Part shown: positions 33,078 through 41,413 of the stretch, piece after piece
How the letters are laid out: the number at the start of each line of letters is the position of its first letter
Numbering within the stretch: the stretch's first letter is position 1
Origin: Deltaproteobacteria bacterium
GTDB taxonomy: Bacteria; Myxococcota_A; Polyangia; Polyangiales; Polyangiaceae
DNA length: 64,000 nt
Direction of reading: 5' to 3'
NCBI GenBank assembly: GCA_016218915.1
Contig: JACRCQ010000071.1
Coordinates: forward strand, 1 to 64,000
The notes under the pieces: generated by a model
Databases searched by the model: none
What the model was told of the DNA's origin: nothing
Seen by the model: only the letters and a program-made list of their open reading frames with translations
Made by a program: the position numbers and the translations under genes

Positions 33078-35135
33078 TCAAGAGCCGCACTGCCCGTCGA
33101 CCTGATCTCCCCCGGGGCAGCCAGGCGGCAGCGCGTTGAAATCGCTGGTGCCGCACAGCCCCTGCATCTGGCTGAACAGGAACGGGCAGGAATGTCCTGC
33201 TCCGTTCGAGTAATACCCTCCCGGGCCATCGTGGTAGCAGCCAGGCGGGTTGGTGCATGCCCCGTTCACCTGGTCGCCGCCCGTGTTCTGCCTTGCGGGA
33301 AGCGAGTTGAAGTCGGTCGTACCGCAAATCATCTGCATCTGGCAGCCAAGCAAGGGGCATGACGCCCCCTGCCCGTTGGCGAAGTATCCAGCAGGGCCTA
33401 CCCGGTAGCATCCCATGGGATTCGGCCCGCACGTGCAGGTGGGGTTGGGGCTCTGGTGGACGTCCGCCCCTGGATCGATGAAGTCAGGAAGCGCGGTGAA
33501 CGCATCCTTGTAACCGCACAGGTCGAGCTGGAACATCGACGAGATGTCGCAGTACGACCCTTGTCCGTTCGAGTAGTGCCCGCCGCCGCTCACGCTGAAG
33601 AACCCCTGTACGCGATTGTCTCGCTCCGGTGCTCCAGAATAGAATTGCAGGGGAACTCGCCAGATCTCCCGGCGCAGCTTGGTCTGATCGCCAAGGAACG
33701 TTCGTACCCAGTACAGATACGGGCTCTGCCCGATGCGGTCGAAGTTCTCCGCGCCCGCCGAAGGATCCAGGAAGGAAGGATACGCGTCGCCGACCCGCAT
33801 CGGCGTGGTGTTGGGGCCCCACGGGACCTGCACGCCCAGCACGATCGTCGGTGCCGACCACTGCGTCAGCTCGCTGTTGAGCGCCGCACGGACGAAGAAG
33901 CCTTGCCTGCCGTCGGCGCGCATGCCGAACGTCAGATACAGGACCCGGTTGAAGTACGTGCTGTACACGAGCGATCCCGGAGCCGAGGGATTGCCCTGCC
34001 CTTGCCCGGTCACATCCACGCACGACGCACCGCCGTTGAGAGGCCCCACGAAGGCTGACCCGTTCCACGCAGTCCACTGCGCCGGATTCGTCACGTCCGT
34101 CGTGCGCAGCATGCAGTTGCGAAGTACCGGATCCCAGTACCCGTCGCTCTTGGTCAATCCCCGCACCAGCGCCATCATGTAGTACATGCCGTCCGCCGGA
34201 TTGAGCATGATGTTCGTCGGATCCGAGAATCCCCCTCCGCCCACCGGATCAGAGCCGTTCCACTGCGCAATGACGTTGTTCGGCGAAGCGGGACGGACGA
34301 TCGCGCCATTTCCCGGCAGCGAAGCGTCCTGGGCGATTCCGAACGTGAGAGAAGGATGCCAGCAGTTCTCTCCCCAGGGCTCGGGCGTTGCCGTGCAGGT
34401 GCCATGGGACTGGCCGTGGTACTCGTGGTGATACAGCACGAAAAGCCGTCCATCCGGAAGCCGGTAGGGCGCCCAGGGCCAGCTCGCATCGTTGTTGTGG
34501 GCGGGATCGACGTCGAAGTCCGACTTGGAAATGTACCCGCTGCAATTCAGTGCCACGCTGTCGAGCGAGCCGCCGACAAACTGGTAGGTGAGCATATGGG
34601 GCGACATCAGGTGCGTTGCTCCCTGCATGTCGACCCACGCGCGCGGCGGACCGTCCGGGGTCCAGAAGTTGATGTCCGTGGTCCCCGCACCCTGCCCGAG
34701 CGCGGCGCAGGCACTTGGGCTCATGGGTGTGATGGTCGTGAAGGGGGCGCCGAGTCCTGTCATCTGCACGCCCCAGTCCTGCGGCGTGGGGTTCGCGGGC
34801 AGCCCGCCGCTTCCCCCGGTCGAGGTTCCGCCTGCGCCGCCGGTCGTGCTGCCGCCAGCGCCTCCTGGGGACGTTCCTGCATTGCCTCCGGGTCCGGTGC
34901 CGCCGGTGCCACCTGTGCCAGCTCCGCCTGCGGCGGAGCCTCCTGCGCCAGCCTTTCCGCCCGTGGCTGCTCCTGCTTTCCCTCCGGTTCCCGCGCTCGC
35001 GTCGCCAGCGTTTCCGGCAGCTCCCCCGGTCAGCTGAGGCTGCGTCGAGCTCGACGTGTCGCTGCCGCAAGCGCAGGCAAGCACGATGCCGATTGCAGCT
35101 GCGGAACCCAGGACCAGCTCAAGTCGCAATGCCAT
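33078..35135 (-). CDS. Glycosidase-like lipoprotein with C-terminal Cys repeats
   Basis: This 685-residue exported protein has a lipobox in VLACACG, then an 80-residue Gly/Ala/Thr linker. The catalytic-looking part (about 110-500) has motifs of the five-bladed GH43/GH-J type: APYRLPDGRLFVLYHHEYHG, MLNPADGMYYMMALVRG, SLVYSTYFNRVLYLTFGM, APTIVLGV. Acidic residues are present but I cannot assign catalysts. The C-terminus holds three copies of a Cys repeat of about 60 residues (GGHYSNGQGSYCDISSMFQL, AGYFANGQGASCPLLGCQMQ, GGYYSNGAGHSCPFLFSQMQ, each followed by CG-x-DF-x-LP or similar), perhaps for wall or glycan binding. GGGAG lies 8 bases before ATG 35135, which sets the start. It diverges from the lipoprotein pair at 35276. 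Confidence 0.65.
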   Translation of the reverse strand: MALRLELVLGSAAAIGIVLACACGSDTSSSTQPQLTGGAAGNAGDASAGTGGKAGAATGGKAGAGGSAAGGAGTGGTGGTGPGGNAGTSPGGAGGSTTGGAGGTSTGGSGGLPANPTPQDWGVQMTGLGAPFTTITPMSPSACAALGQGAGTTDINFWTPDGPPRAWVDMQGATHLMSPHMLTYQFVGGSLDSVALNCSGYISKSDFDVDPAHNNDASWPWAPYRLPDGRLFVLYHHEYHGQSHGTCTATPEPWGENCWHPSLTFGIAQDASLPGNGAIVRPASPNNVIAQWNGSDPVGGGGFSDPTNIMLNPADGMYYMMALVRGLTKSDGYWDPVLRNCMLRTTDVTNPAQWTAWNGSAFVGPLNGGASCVDVTGQGQGNPSAPGSLVYSTYFNRVLYLTFGMRADGRQGFFVRAALNSELTQWSAPTIVLGVQVPWGPNTTPMRVGDAYPSFLDPSAGAENFDRIGQSPYLYWVRTFLGDQTKLRREIWRVPLQFYSGAPERDNRVQGFFSVSGGGHYSNGQGSYCDISSMFQLDLCGYKDAFTALPDFIDPGADVHQSPNPTCTCGPNPMGCYRVGPAGYFANGQGASCPLLGCQMQMICGTTDFNSLPARQNTGGDQVNGACTNPPGCYHDGPGGYYSNGAGHSCPFLFSQMQGLCGTSDFNALPPGCPGGDQVDGQCGS

Positions 35136-35275
35136 CTGGTTTCTCCCATGGAGCACAGGCGTGCTCATCCGGACACGCGGGATCCTGCAAGGGTATCACA
35201 TCGGCCCGACCCATGAATCGGCCGAGTTCGGTCGCATCACGACCAGGAAGGGGGTAGAAACCGGTCGTCGAGCGT

Positions 35276-36403
35276 ATGGAGAAGCGCATGCTCTTGCCAC
35301 GACACCCCTGTCTCGCCCCCATCGCGTTGGTCGCCAGCTTCACATGCCTGTCCTCGGGCTGCGCTTCGTCGGGAAGCAACGAGGCTCTCATCCGCGAGAA
35401 CGAGCGCCTTCGCGGTGAAGTGGCCAGGCTGAGCGCAGCCATCCAGCGAGCCCAGGCTGCGCCTGCTGCCTCGAGCTCTGCGGCGCAGCCTGCTCCGACC
35501 GGGTCCATCGAGTTCGCATCGCTCGGCCCGCCGCCGAACCTCGTCATGGGACAGGTGTCGGAGCGTCCGTGGTACCGGGTCGTGGTGGTCGGCACGAAAG
35601 TCTGCTCCACGCGCGAACGCGCGGGCGAGACCAAAAGTGTCCTCTTCGGCGTCGAGGTGGTGATCGACAATCTGGGCGGCAAGTCGATGCGGATCGAGCC
35701 AGAGCTGGAGGAAGCCTCTGGGCAGCGGCACCGGCCACCGTTCAGCTACCACGGCGAAGACAAGTGCGGGCCAGAGCTTCCGCTGCGCGACATCCCTGCC
35801 GCCTCACGCCAGCGCGGCTGGATCATGTACGATCTCACCTCCATCCCGATGCGTCCGCGACTGCGCGTGCCCATGAACGAGCCGCGCGGCTTTGCCGAGG
35901 AAGAGCTGATCGTCGACCTCGATCCTGCGCACGGGTCCAAGACCGCGGCGCAGCTCCCCGCTGCTCCTACGGCGCAGCCCGCCCAGGCCCAGACCGGCTC
36001 CACGAGGAAGACGCCCTACTACTCTGTGAGCGTCACGGACGTGCGCCGATGCACGCTGAAGTGGGTCTCGCGACGTCCCCCTCCGCCGACCGAAGCCAAC
36101 ACGCTCCTGGTCGGGGTCGAGATTCTCGTGGAGAGCACGGCGACCAAGACCTTCTCCGTACACGGCGATGCGACGCTGCGCGATTCTCGCGGCTACGACT
36201 ACACGCCAGAGGACCGCTACGGCCTCGAGACTGCGGAATGCATGCCGCTGCTTCGTCAGAACGAGGTGCCGCCGCAGGGCAAGGTCCGGGGCTTCGTCCA
36301 TCTGTTCCGCATCAAGGCAGACGCAAAGGGGTTGAAGCTCACGGTTCGCCTCGGGCGCGAAGAGGAAGTGACGCTCGACGCAGGCGACGCGCCCACGCGG
36401 TGA
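35276..36403 (+). CDS. Lipoprotein A of a tandem pair, two Ig-like (DUF4352-type) repeats
   Basis: This 375-residue lipoprotein (lipobox in LSSGC) has a short coiled coil (ALIRENERLRGEVARL) and then two copies of an immunoglobulin-like DUF4352/telokin-type domain. Copy one has WYRVVVVGTKVCSTR and VLFGVEVVIDNLGGK; copy two has YYSVSVTDVRRCT and LLVGVEILVESTATK. Each copy ends in a similar edge strand after a Cys and an exposed Pro loop. The domains are usually extracellular. It is followed after 5 bases by a paralogue at 36409. Confidence 0.65.
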   Translation: MEKRMLLPRHPCLAPIALVASFTCLSSGCASSGSNEALIRENERLRGEVARLSAAIQRAQAAPAASSSAAQPAPTGSIEFASLGPPPNLVMGQVSERPWYRVVVVGTKVCSTRERAGETKSVLFGVEVVIDNLGGKSMRIEPELEEASGQRHRPPFSYHGEDKCGPELPLRDIPAASRQRGWIMYDLTSIPMRPRLRVPMNEPRGFAEEELIVDLDPAHGSKTAAQLPAAPTAQPAQAQTGSTRKTPYYSVSVTDVRRCTLKWVSRRPPPPTEANTLLVGVEILVESTATKTFSVHGDATLRDSRGYDYTPEDRYGLETAECMPLLRQNEVPPQGKVRGFVHLFRIKADAKGLKLTVRLGREEEVTLDAGDAPTR

Positions 36404-36408
36404 TCGAC

Positions 36409-37422
36409 ATGCGAACGCTGACCCCTTTCGTCGTTGCGGCTTGTCTCGGTCTGGCAGGGTGCGGGCATTGCCATGACGAGGCGCTCGCCCAGGAGAACGC
36501 CCGTCTCCGGGCAGAGCTTGCGAAGTACACGGGGCCGCCCGAAGCACCCATCGCCCCTGCCCCGGTCTTCGCGCAGTTGCCCAACCCGATCGCGATCGGC
36601 CAGCTCGTGTCGCGCCCCTGGTACAGGATGGCCGTGCTTGGAACCAAGGTCTGCTCGAGGCACCGCGTGGGCGATGAGACCAAGCAGCTCATGCTCGGTG
36701 TCGACGTGGTGATCGACAATCTCTCGGACGCCAAGTTCGAGATCGAGGGAGTGATCGAGGACAACGACAAGCCCCTTGGGCAGGCGCGACGGTACGTGAG
36801 CCGCGAAGAAGGCTGCGAGCCGCTTGTGCGTGCGGTCGCCCCTGGCAAGCGAGAGCGCGGCTTCTTCGTGTTCGACCTGCCGCGAGAGCCCTCGAAGCCC
36901 AAGCTCATTGTCGAGATGCACGAGCCGCACGGCTTTGCCGACGACCGCGTGGTGGTGGACTTTGGCCGAACCGTGCCTGCGGCTCCTCTTCCGCCAGCAC
37001 CCACAGATACCGAGCGCAGCGTCAAGGCGGGGGCTGTGCGCACGACGCCGTTCTATCGCGCGTCGGTTTTGTCGATGCGGCGATGTGCGGGGAGCCTGGA
37101 TGAGGACGGCAACGAAGCGATCGGAGTGGAGCTGCTCGTTGAGAGCTTCACGGCGAAGGAGCTGGATGTGTCGGTCTACGACGCGAAGCTGCGGGATCGA
37201 GACGGGTTCACGTTCGAGCGATCGAGCGGTCTGACGCGCGATTCGCGGTGCAAGCCCGAGATGCCGAGTGGAGGGATCGCGCCGCGGGGCAAGGCTCGCG
37301 GCTTCTTCGCGAGCTTTGCGGTGAAGCCAGGGGCACGGGGTCTGGTGTTGGTCTTTCCGATCAAGGCCGAGCACGCGTACTCGCACGAGGAAGTGGTGCT
37401 CGCGCTGCCTGAGGCGCGGTGA
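36409..37422 (+). CDS. Lipoprotein B of a tandem pair, two Ig-like (DUF4352-type) repeats
   Basis: A 337-residue paralogue of the preceding protein: lipobox LAGC, coiled coil (ALAQENARLRAELAKY), then WYRMAVLGTKVCSRHRVGDE with LMLGVDVVIDNLSDAK, and the second repeat FYRASVLSMRRCAGSL with IGVELLVESFTAKE. Order of motifs, Cys and loop KARGFFASF match lipoprotein A (KVRGFVHLF), so one gene is a duplicate of the other and each also has an internal duplication. ATG 36409 starts 5 bases after the previous stop. Its stop overlaps the next GTG start (GTGA), so the three form an operon. Confidence 0.65.
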   Translation: MRTLTPFVVAACLGLAGCGHCHDEALAQENARLRAELAKYTGPPEAPIAPAPVFAQLPNPIAIGQLVSRPWYRMAVLGTKVCSRHRVGDETKQLMLGVDVVIDNLSDAKFEIEGVIEDNDKPLGQARRYVSREEGCEPLVRAVAPGKRERGFFVFDLPREPSKPKLIVEMHEPHGFADDRVVVDFGRTVPAAPLPPAPTDTERSVKAGAVRTTPFYRASVLSMRRCAGSLDEDGNEAIGVELLVESFTAKELDVSVYDAKLRDRDGFTFERSSGLTRDSRCKPEMPSGGIAPRGKARGFFASFAVKPGARGLVLVFPIKAEHAYSHEEVVLALPEAR

Positions 37423-37982
37423 GGCGCTCGCCCCGCACAGGTGCCCCGAGAGCATGCCGTCGTCACGCATGGCTTCTCTTCTGCGCCCTTTGCGTGATCG
37501 CCGCGCCGCGCTCGGCGCAGGCGGAACCCAACCCGTTTCTGGCAATCGCGCAAGGGCTTTCCGGGGAACGGCGCGATGTGACGTGGCCGGTGCTCGACAT
37601 GGTCGGCGCCTACCAGTCTCGTGTTGCAGGGTCGCTCACACTCACGGGGGGCGTCGCCTGGGGGTGGCACAGCACAGGGCTTTTCGAGCCGTCGTCGCTG
37701 CACCGGGCCACGTTCTCATCCACGACTTCCACCGAATCGCTCGATCGGTACCGCGTCTCCGCCATGTTCGGGCACCTGTGGGAAGACCTGCTTTCGATCG
37801 CCATCGACGCTGGAGTCACTGCAAGGCTCTCAGAGCACACCGCGCTCGGTCCTGTCGTCACCGTTGCGCCTGGCATGGGCGCATTCAGGCTGCAGGGGTC
37901 GAGCTGGGTGTTCTTCTCGCCAGACACGCGCATAAGCTTCTCGATCGGAGCATGCCTCGACCTGGGGTCGATGCTTCGGTGA
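37419..37982 (+). CDS. Small outer-membrane protein, third gene of the lipoprotein operon
   Basis: This 187-residue protein starts at GTG 37419, overlapping the stop of lipoprotein B by 4 bases. It has a signal peptide (cut after SAQA) and barrel-like strands: SLTLTGGVAWGWHSTG, RYRVSAMFGHLWEDLLSI, SWVFFSPDTRISFSIGA. Probably an outer-membrane barrel, or an inner-leaflet protein that works with the two lipoproteins. The family is not recognised. Confidence 0.5.
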   Translation: MRRSPRTGAPRACRRHAWLLFCALCVIAAPRSAQAEPNPFLAIAQGLSGERRDVTWPVLDMVGAYQSRVAGSLTLTGGVAWGWHSTGLFEPSSLHRATFSSTTSTESLDRYRVSAMFGHLWEDLLSIAIDAGVTARLSEHTALGPVVTVAPGMGAFRLQGSSWVFFSPDTRISFSIGACLDLGSMLR

Positions 37983-38007
37983 CGAGAGAAGGTCGTCGCC
38001 CCAACGC

Positions 38008-39054
38008 TCATGGTCGGAGCTGGCGACATCGCACCTGGCCCCCGCTGGAGCCGTAGCACGCCAGCCGCTCCCGCCTGGAAAGCGCCAGTCCTACGCCTTC
38101 CATCCCGTCAATCAGCACCTTGTCGCCTCGGTCACTGAGCTGCACGACTCCGTCGGAGCCAGTGGCGATCACGGTGTGATCGTCGATCCAGAGGGAAGAA
38201 GTCACCCAGCTGCCGACCTTGAACACAGGAGCACGTGCTTTGGCCGCCACATCCCAGATCGCAGCCTCGAAGGTCTCGTCATGAACGAAGAGCCGCCTTC
38301 CGTCGGGTGAGAATGAGGTCGCGGTCACTCTTCCTCTCTGGGTTCGCTTGTCCAGAACGATACGCAGCGACGGCAGCTCGCGCACCTGTAGCAGCCCGCC
38401 CCCGCCCACTGCCAGCATCCGCCCGTCCGCCGAGACGGCCACCCCTTCCGCATCGTCGACCTTCAGATCGAAAGAGAAGCGCTGCGCCCAGGAGGACGGA
38501 TCAAAACCCACAATCCGGGTTGCCTGGGACAGGACGTGCTGGATGTCCGCGACCACGACCCACGAGGGATGGAACGCAGCACCAGAGACTGTGAACCCTG
38601 TGAGTGTCGCGACTTGCTGGGAGGTCAACGATGGAATGTCATATTGCAGAATACGACCGTCGCACACCATGACGAAGCGTCGGTCATCGAGCATGCCGGC
38701 AGCGGACCCATGCGGGCCAGAGCAGGCGGGCTGCCTGCGAAGGACTTCTCCGTTCGCCGCTGCGAGCTCGATCATCTCATTGCCCTGGATGGCAAGAGGA
38801 TTGCCGTTGGGTAGCAGGACCATGGCGTGGTTCCACCCTCCTGGCGCAGCGGTCCAGCCATTGGACGCCGCCGGTGGAGTCGGTGGAGGCGAGGACGTCG
38901 TCGGCGTGGGAGCCGAGCTTTCAGCTGGCGGGGCGATGCTTGCTACGATCACAGCAGGACTTGCGACGGCAGGAGCAGGCGGGCTGGCGCAGCGGATGCC
39001 GACGACCGCGAGCCACGGGACGAGAACCCAAGCCAGGCGCAGAGGAAGACGCAT
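38008..39054 (-). CDS. WD40-like propeller protein, exported
   Basis: This 348-residue protein has an N-terminal hydrophobic signal (LRLAWVLVPWLAVVGI) followed by RC at the expected lipobox; Arg before the Cys makes lipidation doubtful. After a Pro/Ser/Thr linker comes a propeller with WD40-like blades: GWNHAMVLLPNGNPLAIQG, EGVAVSADGRMLAVGGGG, RVTATSFSPDGRRLFVHDE and TSSLWIDDHTVIATGSDG. No catalytic motif. The frame runs on upstream to 40758, but there it is antisense to the SDR and next genes, so ATG 39054 is used. It converges on the small outer-membrane protein gene at 37419 and diverges from the SDR gene. Confidence 0.6.
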   Translation of the reverse strand: MRLPLRLAWVLVPWLAVVGIRCASPPAPAVASPAVIVASIAPPAESSAPTPTTSSPPPTPPAASNGWTAAPGGWNHAMVLLPNGNPLAIQGNEMIELAAANGEVLRRQPACSGPHGSAAGMLDDRRFVMVCDGRILQYDIPSLTSQQVATLTGFTVSGAAFHPSWVVVADIQHVLSQATRIVGFDPSSWAQRFSFDLKVDDAEGVAVSADGRMLAVGGGGLLQVRELPSLRIVLDKRTQRGRVTATSFSPDGRRLFVHDETFEAAIWDVAAKARAPVFKVGSWVTSSLWIDDHTVIATGSDGVVQLSDRGDKVLIDGMEGVGLALSRRERLACYGSSGGQVRCRQLRP

Positions 39055-39180
39055 GGCAGGTGCGTAGCGTGGCTGGCTGCGGAAATCCTCGACCCCTTGC
39101 GGTTCTCTCAAAAAGCCACAGAGATCTGCTCCGTTCGAGCGACCATTCCGCGCTCGACTTGGACACGAGGAGGACCGCTG

Positions 39181-40110
39181 ATGACCAGGCCGCTGGAGGG
39201 CAAGATCGCTGTGGTCGCAGGTGCGACGCGCGGCGCAGGTCGGGGCATCGCCGTGGCGCTCGGGGAAGCCGGAGCCACGGTGTACTGCACGGGACGTAGC
39301 GTTGCCGGCAGCCCGGGCATGAAGAATCGGCCGGAGACCATCCATGAGACCGCTGACCTCGTGACCGATCGAGGCGGTCGTGGCATCGCCGTCCGGGTCG
39401 ACCACACGATCCCCTCCGAGGTCGCGGCGCTCTTCGAGCGCGTCGGACCGCTCGACATCCTCGTCAACGACATCTGGGGCGGCGACGACCTCGTGGAGTG
39501 GGGCAAGAAGCTGTGGGAGACGAACCTCGAGGATGGGCTCACCCTGATCGATCGTGCGATCAAGACCCATGTCATCACCAGCTATCATGCTCTTCCGCGC
39601 CTGCGCCCGCGCGGGCTGGTCGTGGAGATCACGGACGGTGACGCGTACTTCTATCGAGGGCACTTCTTCTACGACCTGGTGAAGACAACGGTCATCCGGA
39701 TGGCGTTCGCCCTTTCGCAGGAGCTGCTCGAACGCGGGATCACCGCACTCGCGGTGACACCTGGCTTTCTGCGGTCCGAGTGGATGCTCGATCACTTCGG
39801 AGTGACCGAAGCCAACTGGCGCGACGCTGCGCAGAAGGAAGGCTCGTTCATCGCATCGGAGACGCCTCTGTTCGTGGGCCGGGGCATTGCGGCGCTCGCT
39901 GCTGATCCAAACGTCGCAGCCAAGAACGGACGCGTCGTGGCTTCGTGGGATCTTGGAGACGAGTACGGCGTGGTCGATGCGGATGGCACGCGGCCGCACT
40001 TCGTCCGCTGGCTTCGCGAGCACATGCCCGAAGTCGCCGCATCCTGGAAGAAGGCGGACGACGGGTTCTACGCGTACTGGGGGAAGATGCCGTACGCGAT
40101 GCCGGGATAG
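39181..40110 (+). CDS. Short-chain dehydrogenase/reductase
   Basis: This 309-residue SDR has the NAD(P) site AVVAGATRGAGRGIAVALG and the YxxxK catalytic pair in FFYDLVK. At the position of the catalytic Ser (13 residues before the Tyr) there is Thr in EITDGD, an unusual but possible substitution. The NxxG-like motif is NDIWGGDD. The C-terminal TPGFLRSEWM and MPYAMPG are typical of the GNAT-free SDR subgroup related to ybbO/DHRS1-like proteins. GGAGG sits 7 bases before ATG 39181. The substrate is unknown. It stands alone between divergent and downstream lipoprotein genes. Confidence 0.8.
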   Translation: MTRPLEGKIAVVAGATRGAGRGIAVALGEAGATVYCTGRSVAGSPGMKNRPETIHETADLVTDRGGRGIAVRVDHTIPSEVAALFERVGPLDILVNDIWGGDDLVEWGKKLWETNLEDGLTLIDRAIKTHVITSYHALPRLRPRGLVVEITDGDAYFYRGHFFYDLVKTTVIRMAFALSQELLERGITALAVTPGFLRSEWMLDHFGVTEANWRDAAQKEGSFIASETPLFVGRGIAALAADPNVAAKNGRVVASWDLGDEYGVVDADGTRPHFVRWLREHMPEVAASWKKADDGFYAYWGKMPYAMPG

Positions 40111-40200
40111 GGCTCCGGCCTGGTGGTCTGCGCAGCGCCGGATCCGCTGCAATCGCTCGAAATGCCTGCCGGCTGGCAGTGATGCCGGTAGACTGCAGCC

Positions 40201-41394
40201 ATGCGTCCCCCTCGCGTGCTGCTGCCGCTGTGCCTGTTGCTGGCCTGCTCGGCTTGCTGGGGCTCGAACACCTCGAGCGGCATGCCCAAGCCGCCCGCCT
40301 TCGAGCCAAAGAACCAGAGCAAGTGCAGCGTGACCCGGTCGCTGTCCGAGCCGCTGGTCGTAGAATGGCCAAGCGCGGCACGAGCCAAGCTCGAAGCGCT
40401 CGCCCACCGTTCGCTCGTGGTGGTCCGCTATCAGGGCTGCGAGATGGAAGTCCTTCCCGCCTGCGTGGCATCGGGCAGCTACACGTACCGCGCGCTCACG
40501 CGCAAGCAGGACCGGCTGACGATCACGACCGAGGACGAGCTCTATGCGCAGCTTCCACTGGGCGCTGTGAAGCTCGAGGGAGCCCTGCAGAAGAGTGGTG
40601 CGCTCGGCGTGGACATGACCATCGTCGGCAGATGGCAAGCCGAGGTCGCCCCTGGCAGCGCGCAGCTGCAGGGCGACTGCAAGAACGCAACGCACGTGGT
40701 CACAGCGCTCACGACGGGAGCGTTCAAGTTCTACGCGGGCGCATCTGCAGCCGCGCAAGGTGGCGTCGGAGTCCCGCTCGCTGCTGCCGGTGGCAAGAGT
40801 GCTGCGAAGAACGAGCTGCTCGCCCAGGATGGTGACGATGCTGCATGCGCGGCATCGACCTCGGGTGACGTGTCACCGCCGTTCGGCTGCGGGGCCATTC
40901 TGCGCCTCGACGTGAGCCCGGTCTCGACCACTCCGACAGTCACACCCGCCTGTCCGTCTTCCACCCGCTGGGATGGCTCGCGTTGCGTGGCAACCGCTGT
41001 GACCTGCCCGCCCGGAAGCACGTGGAACGGCAGCGAGTGTGCTGGGACCGCTTCGACCGTCGCACCGCAGCCAGCGCCCCCGGTGGAGCAAGGGTTCTAT
41101 TGCTACCGCGTGGAGAAGAAGAGCGGCTCGCCTCGCATCACATCGACGTGCACAGGCACCAAGGTCATGTGCGAAGAAGGGCGGGCGCACGATGCGAGAG
41201 TGCCGGAGGCCAAGAGCGTGTCGCCTTGCGAGAAGCGTTCGACCGCAGCCTGCTTCTACCTGCGTCGCAGCATGCATTGCTACGAGGCGTTCGGCGAGTG
41301 CAGCGGGGTCGCAGAAGTGTGGCAGCCCAACGAGGGATGCGACACGTACAGGCAATTCGACATGCCCACAGTGCGGGGCGCGGGCGGGCCGTAG
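40201..41394 (+). CDS. Putative lipoprotein with a Cys-rich C-terminal half
   Basis: This 397-residue protein has a clear lipoprotein signal (lipobox LLAC). The N-terminal half (about 40-240) contains a beta-rich domain (RSLVVVRYQGCEMEVLPAC, ALTRKQDRLTITTEDE). A middle segment holds two Cys repeats of the form CPSSTRWDGSRCVAT and CPPGSTWNGSECAGT, and the end is another Cys domain (FYCYRVEKKSG, CTGTKVMCEEGRAHD, AACFYLRR). The layout recurs in exported proteins of Polyangiales but I cannot assign a function. It converges on the next gene with a 19-bp gap. Confidence 0.6.
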   Translation: MRPPRVLLPLCLLLACSACWGSNTSSGMPKPPAFEPKNQSKCSVTRSLSEPLVVEWPSAARAKLEALAHRSLVVVRYQGCEMEVLPACVASGSYTYRALTRKQDRLTITTEDELYAQLPLGAVKLEGALQKSGALGVDMTIVGRWQAEVAPGSAQLQGDCKNATHVVTALTTGAFKFYAGASAAAQGGVGVPLAAAGGKSAAKNELLAQDGDDAACAASTSGDVSPPFGCGAILRLDVSPVSTTPTVTPACPSSTRWDGSRCVATAVTCPPGSTWNGSECAGTASTVAPQPAPPVEQGFYCYRVEKKSGSPRITSTCTGTKVMCEEGRAHDARVPEAKSVSPCEKRSTAACFYLRRSMHCYEAFGECSGVAEVWQPNEGCDTYRQFDMPTVRGAGGP

Positions 41395-41413
41395 CAGCCC
41401 ATCCCCCGATTGA

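Noticed and set aside
35569..36408. Upstream part of a 617-residue frame that reaches lipoprotein B
   Set aside because: It overlaps lipoprotein A in another frame; the signal peptide at 36409 sets the start.
39055..40758. Upstream extension of the WD40-like gene to a 916-residue protein
   Set aside because: It is antisense to the SDR and the following lipoprotein gene; the signal peptide at 39054 marks the true start.
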